Source of the DNA: Anaerosacchariphilus hominis
GTDB taxonomy: Bacteria; Bacillota; Clostridia; Lachnospirales; Lachnospiraceae
Reading direction: 5' to 3'
Assembly (NCBI RefSeq): GCF_014290175.1
Contig: NZ_JACOOR010000006.1
Span: forward strand, 62,001 to 126,000
Length of the DNA: 64,000 bases
Position numbers and translations under genes: made by a program. The first letter of the stretch is position 1; the number at the start of each line of letters is the position of its first letter. The notes beneath the pieces are model-generated. The model was given only the letters and a program-made list of their open reading frames with translations, made no database searches and was not told the DNA's origin. Positions 62,885 through 64,000 of the stretch are shown here, piece after piece.

Positions 62885-64000
62885 TGGTTTTCTGTCCTTT
62901 TCGCCAGATAAATGTGATATTTTCCCCAGTCGTCCACAGGCCCCAGCTCCGAAGCCCCTACGGTCTCCCGGATGTATCCTGTGATCTCCTCATTCAACTG
63001 GGAGTCGCCCACCCATACCAGGATCTCGTCCTCGTCCGCAAAGGCTTCCATGCCGGCCTGAATATCGTCGGTGATGGCCGCGTAGGAGATACAGTAAAAG
63101 CTTTTATATTCCTTCAGAAGCTGCACCGCTCCATAATATTCCCACCAGTCATACTGCCGGTCAATGTAGACGCAGTATTTGTCCGCGTAGGTCTCCGCCA
63201 GCTCCCGGTGCTCCCGGAAATCCGGATACACATAGGAAGGAATATTCCGGCTGAGATTCCACAGGGAGGGAAGAAGAAAGGCCGCCGCGCAGATCCCCAC
63301 CGCCGCCTCCGGCCGGATCAGCCTGGAAAGAAGCCAGCACAGGCTTCCTGCCGCAATCAGCACCGTAAAGGAAAATACAGGCATCAGATACCGATCGGTC
63401 ATGTAGGGCGCCACCTTGGTCACCAACAGAAAGTATCCGCAGGTCATGAACAGTACCGGGAACAGCTTTTCCACCTCTTTCCGGGGAAACTGCTTCTTTT
63501 TCCACGCATAAACCATAAGAAGCACCGCTGCCGCTGCCAGGAACAGGGGAAGAAAACCGCCGAAGAGCTCGTCGTTAATAATTCCGTACATGATCTTCAG
63601 GTTTCCCTTGAAGCCCGCCAGATTCACCAGGTTCTCCCGGGTCTCCTCGCCCCGGTAGTCGTTGAACACATGCTTCCACATGGCCGGGAAGATAGCCAGA
63701 GCCGCCACGGCGCTGAGCTCCAGGGTCACATGATAACAGCTTACCTCTTTCCAGTGTTTTTTCACCCACAGCTTCACAAAGTACCAGGCCGCCAGCAGAG
63801 CCGCCGCCAGTACAAAGTAGTAATGGGTCAGGGCTCCCGCTGTCAGGCTCAGTCCCAGAAGTACATAGGTCTTTGGGTTCATACGCTCCTGCTCCACAAA
63901 ATGCAGGTACACATATACATGCACCAGAAGCCAGAAGCTGAACATGGCATACATGCGGATAAAGGCCGCCGTATTGCAGGCCCCGTAGGTCAGGCCGTAA
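62881..64000 (-). CDS. GT39-like membrane glycosyltransferase, cut by window end
   Basis: The frame remains open past the Met at 63954 to the end of the window (TYGACNTAAFIRMYAMFSFW), and the AxRMYAMFSF-like block is internal in family 39 proteins, so the true start lies outside. The visible 372 residues have about seven helices (LLGLSLTAGALTHYYFVLAA, and others) and a soluble C-terminal domain (VYPDFREHRELAETYADKYC onward). The ALTHYYF block is characteristic of GT39-like enzymes. Confidence 0.82.
   Translation of the reverse strand, partial: YGLTYGACNTAAFIRMYAMFSFWLLVHVYVYLHFVEQERMNPKTYVLLGLSLTAGALTHYYFVLAAALLAAWYFVKLWVKKHWKEVSCYHVTLELSAVAALAIFPAMWKHVFNDYRGEETRENLVNLAGFKGNLKIMYGIINDELFGGFLPLFLAAAAVLLMVYAWKKKQFPRKEVEKLFPVLFMTCGYFLLVTKVAPYMTDRYLMPVFSFTVLIAAGSLCWLLSRLIRPEAAVGICAAAFLLPSLWNLSRNIPSYVYPDFREHRELAETYADKYCVYIDRQYDWWEYYGAVQLLKEYKSFYCISYAAITDDIQAGMEAFADEDEILVWVGDSQLNEEITGYIRETVGASELGPVDDWGKYHIYLAKRTENQ

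Noticed and set aside
1..64000. Insertion sequences, prophage or integrase genes
   Set aside because: No transposase, recombinase or phage structural gene was recognised on either strand.

Overview
The window reads as a chromosomal segment of an anaerobic Firmicute, most likely a Lachnospiraceae-type Clostridium. The support is a class 1B dihydroorotate dehydrogenase pair (pyrD/pyrK), PadR plus HAAS-domain (DUF1700) genes, clpC and radA, CotH and VTC-domain genes, a tRNA without an encoded CCA, strong AGGAGG ribosome sites and textbook sigma-A promoters. No phage, transposase, CRISPR array or rRNA was seen. Almost every gene is on the minus strand; the plus-strand exceptions are a ROK regulator at the left edge, one lipid-linked sugar transferase (38963) and one interrupted membrane-protein gene (57690).

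Left part (1-26 kb), housekeeping and regulation. A ROK regulator with its own operator-like dyad is followed by an M19 dipeptidase, a histidine kinase/response regulator pair and a PadR/HAAS membrane module. Then come tRNA-Trp, radA, a small conserved protein, clpC and an SH3b membrane protein. A purine operon (purE-purM-purN-purD, with glycerate kinase behind it) carries three tandem 112-bp repeats between purE and purM and a REP-like palindrome between purN and purD. A pyrimidine operon (pyrF-pyrK-pyrD-pyrE) is followed by three small membrane-protein genes and an M29 aminopeptidase with a long N-terminal extension. hflX ends this part.

Middle part (26-39 kb), first surface-polymer operon. 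It runs leftward from a GDPD-like exported protein through GtrA, two tandem exported CotH kinases, a VTC polyphosphate-polymerase-like protein, DUF4956, two GT2 transferases, a polyprenyl-phosphate sugar-1-phosphate transferase and an LCP ligase, ending at a clear terminator. A rhamnosyltransferase-like gene lies just beyond it.

Right part (39-64 kb), second surface-polysaccharide locus. A leftward operon of about 17.6 kb starts from a strong promoter with rfbB-rfbA-rfbC. It continues through a Wzm/Wzt-type exporter with a separate beta-rich/coiled-coil partner, a two-domain GT2, several large polytopic GT-C-like proteins, a polyprenyl-phosphate GT2, a WecE-like aminotransferase, an ATP-grasp ligase and a pair of four-helix EamA/SMR proteins. 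A convergent ArnC/GtrB-like gene meets the end of that operon. Together the aminotransferase, ATP-grasp ligase, lipid-linked sugar transferase, ArnE/ArnF-like pair and GT-C proteins look like a Gram-positive analogue of the Arn aminosugar pathway. The right edge holds three more GT-C-like genes, the last cut by the window end.

The clearest oddities are the 3 x 112-bp repeat in the pur operon, the Arn-like gene set, the CotH/VTC/DUF4956 operon, and an in-frame TAG in a DUF6056-like gene after which the frame stays open for 131 more codons.
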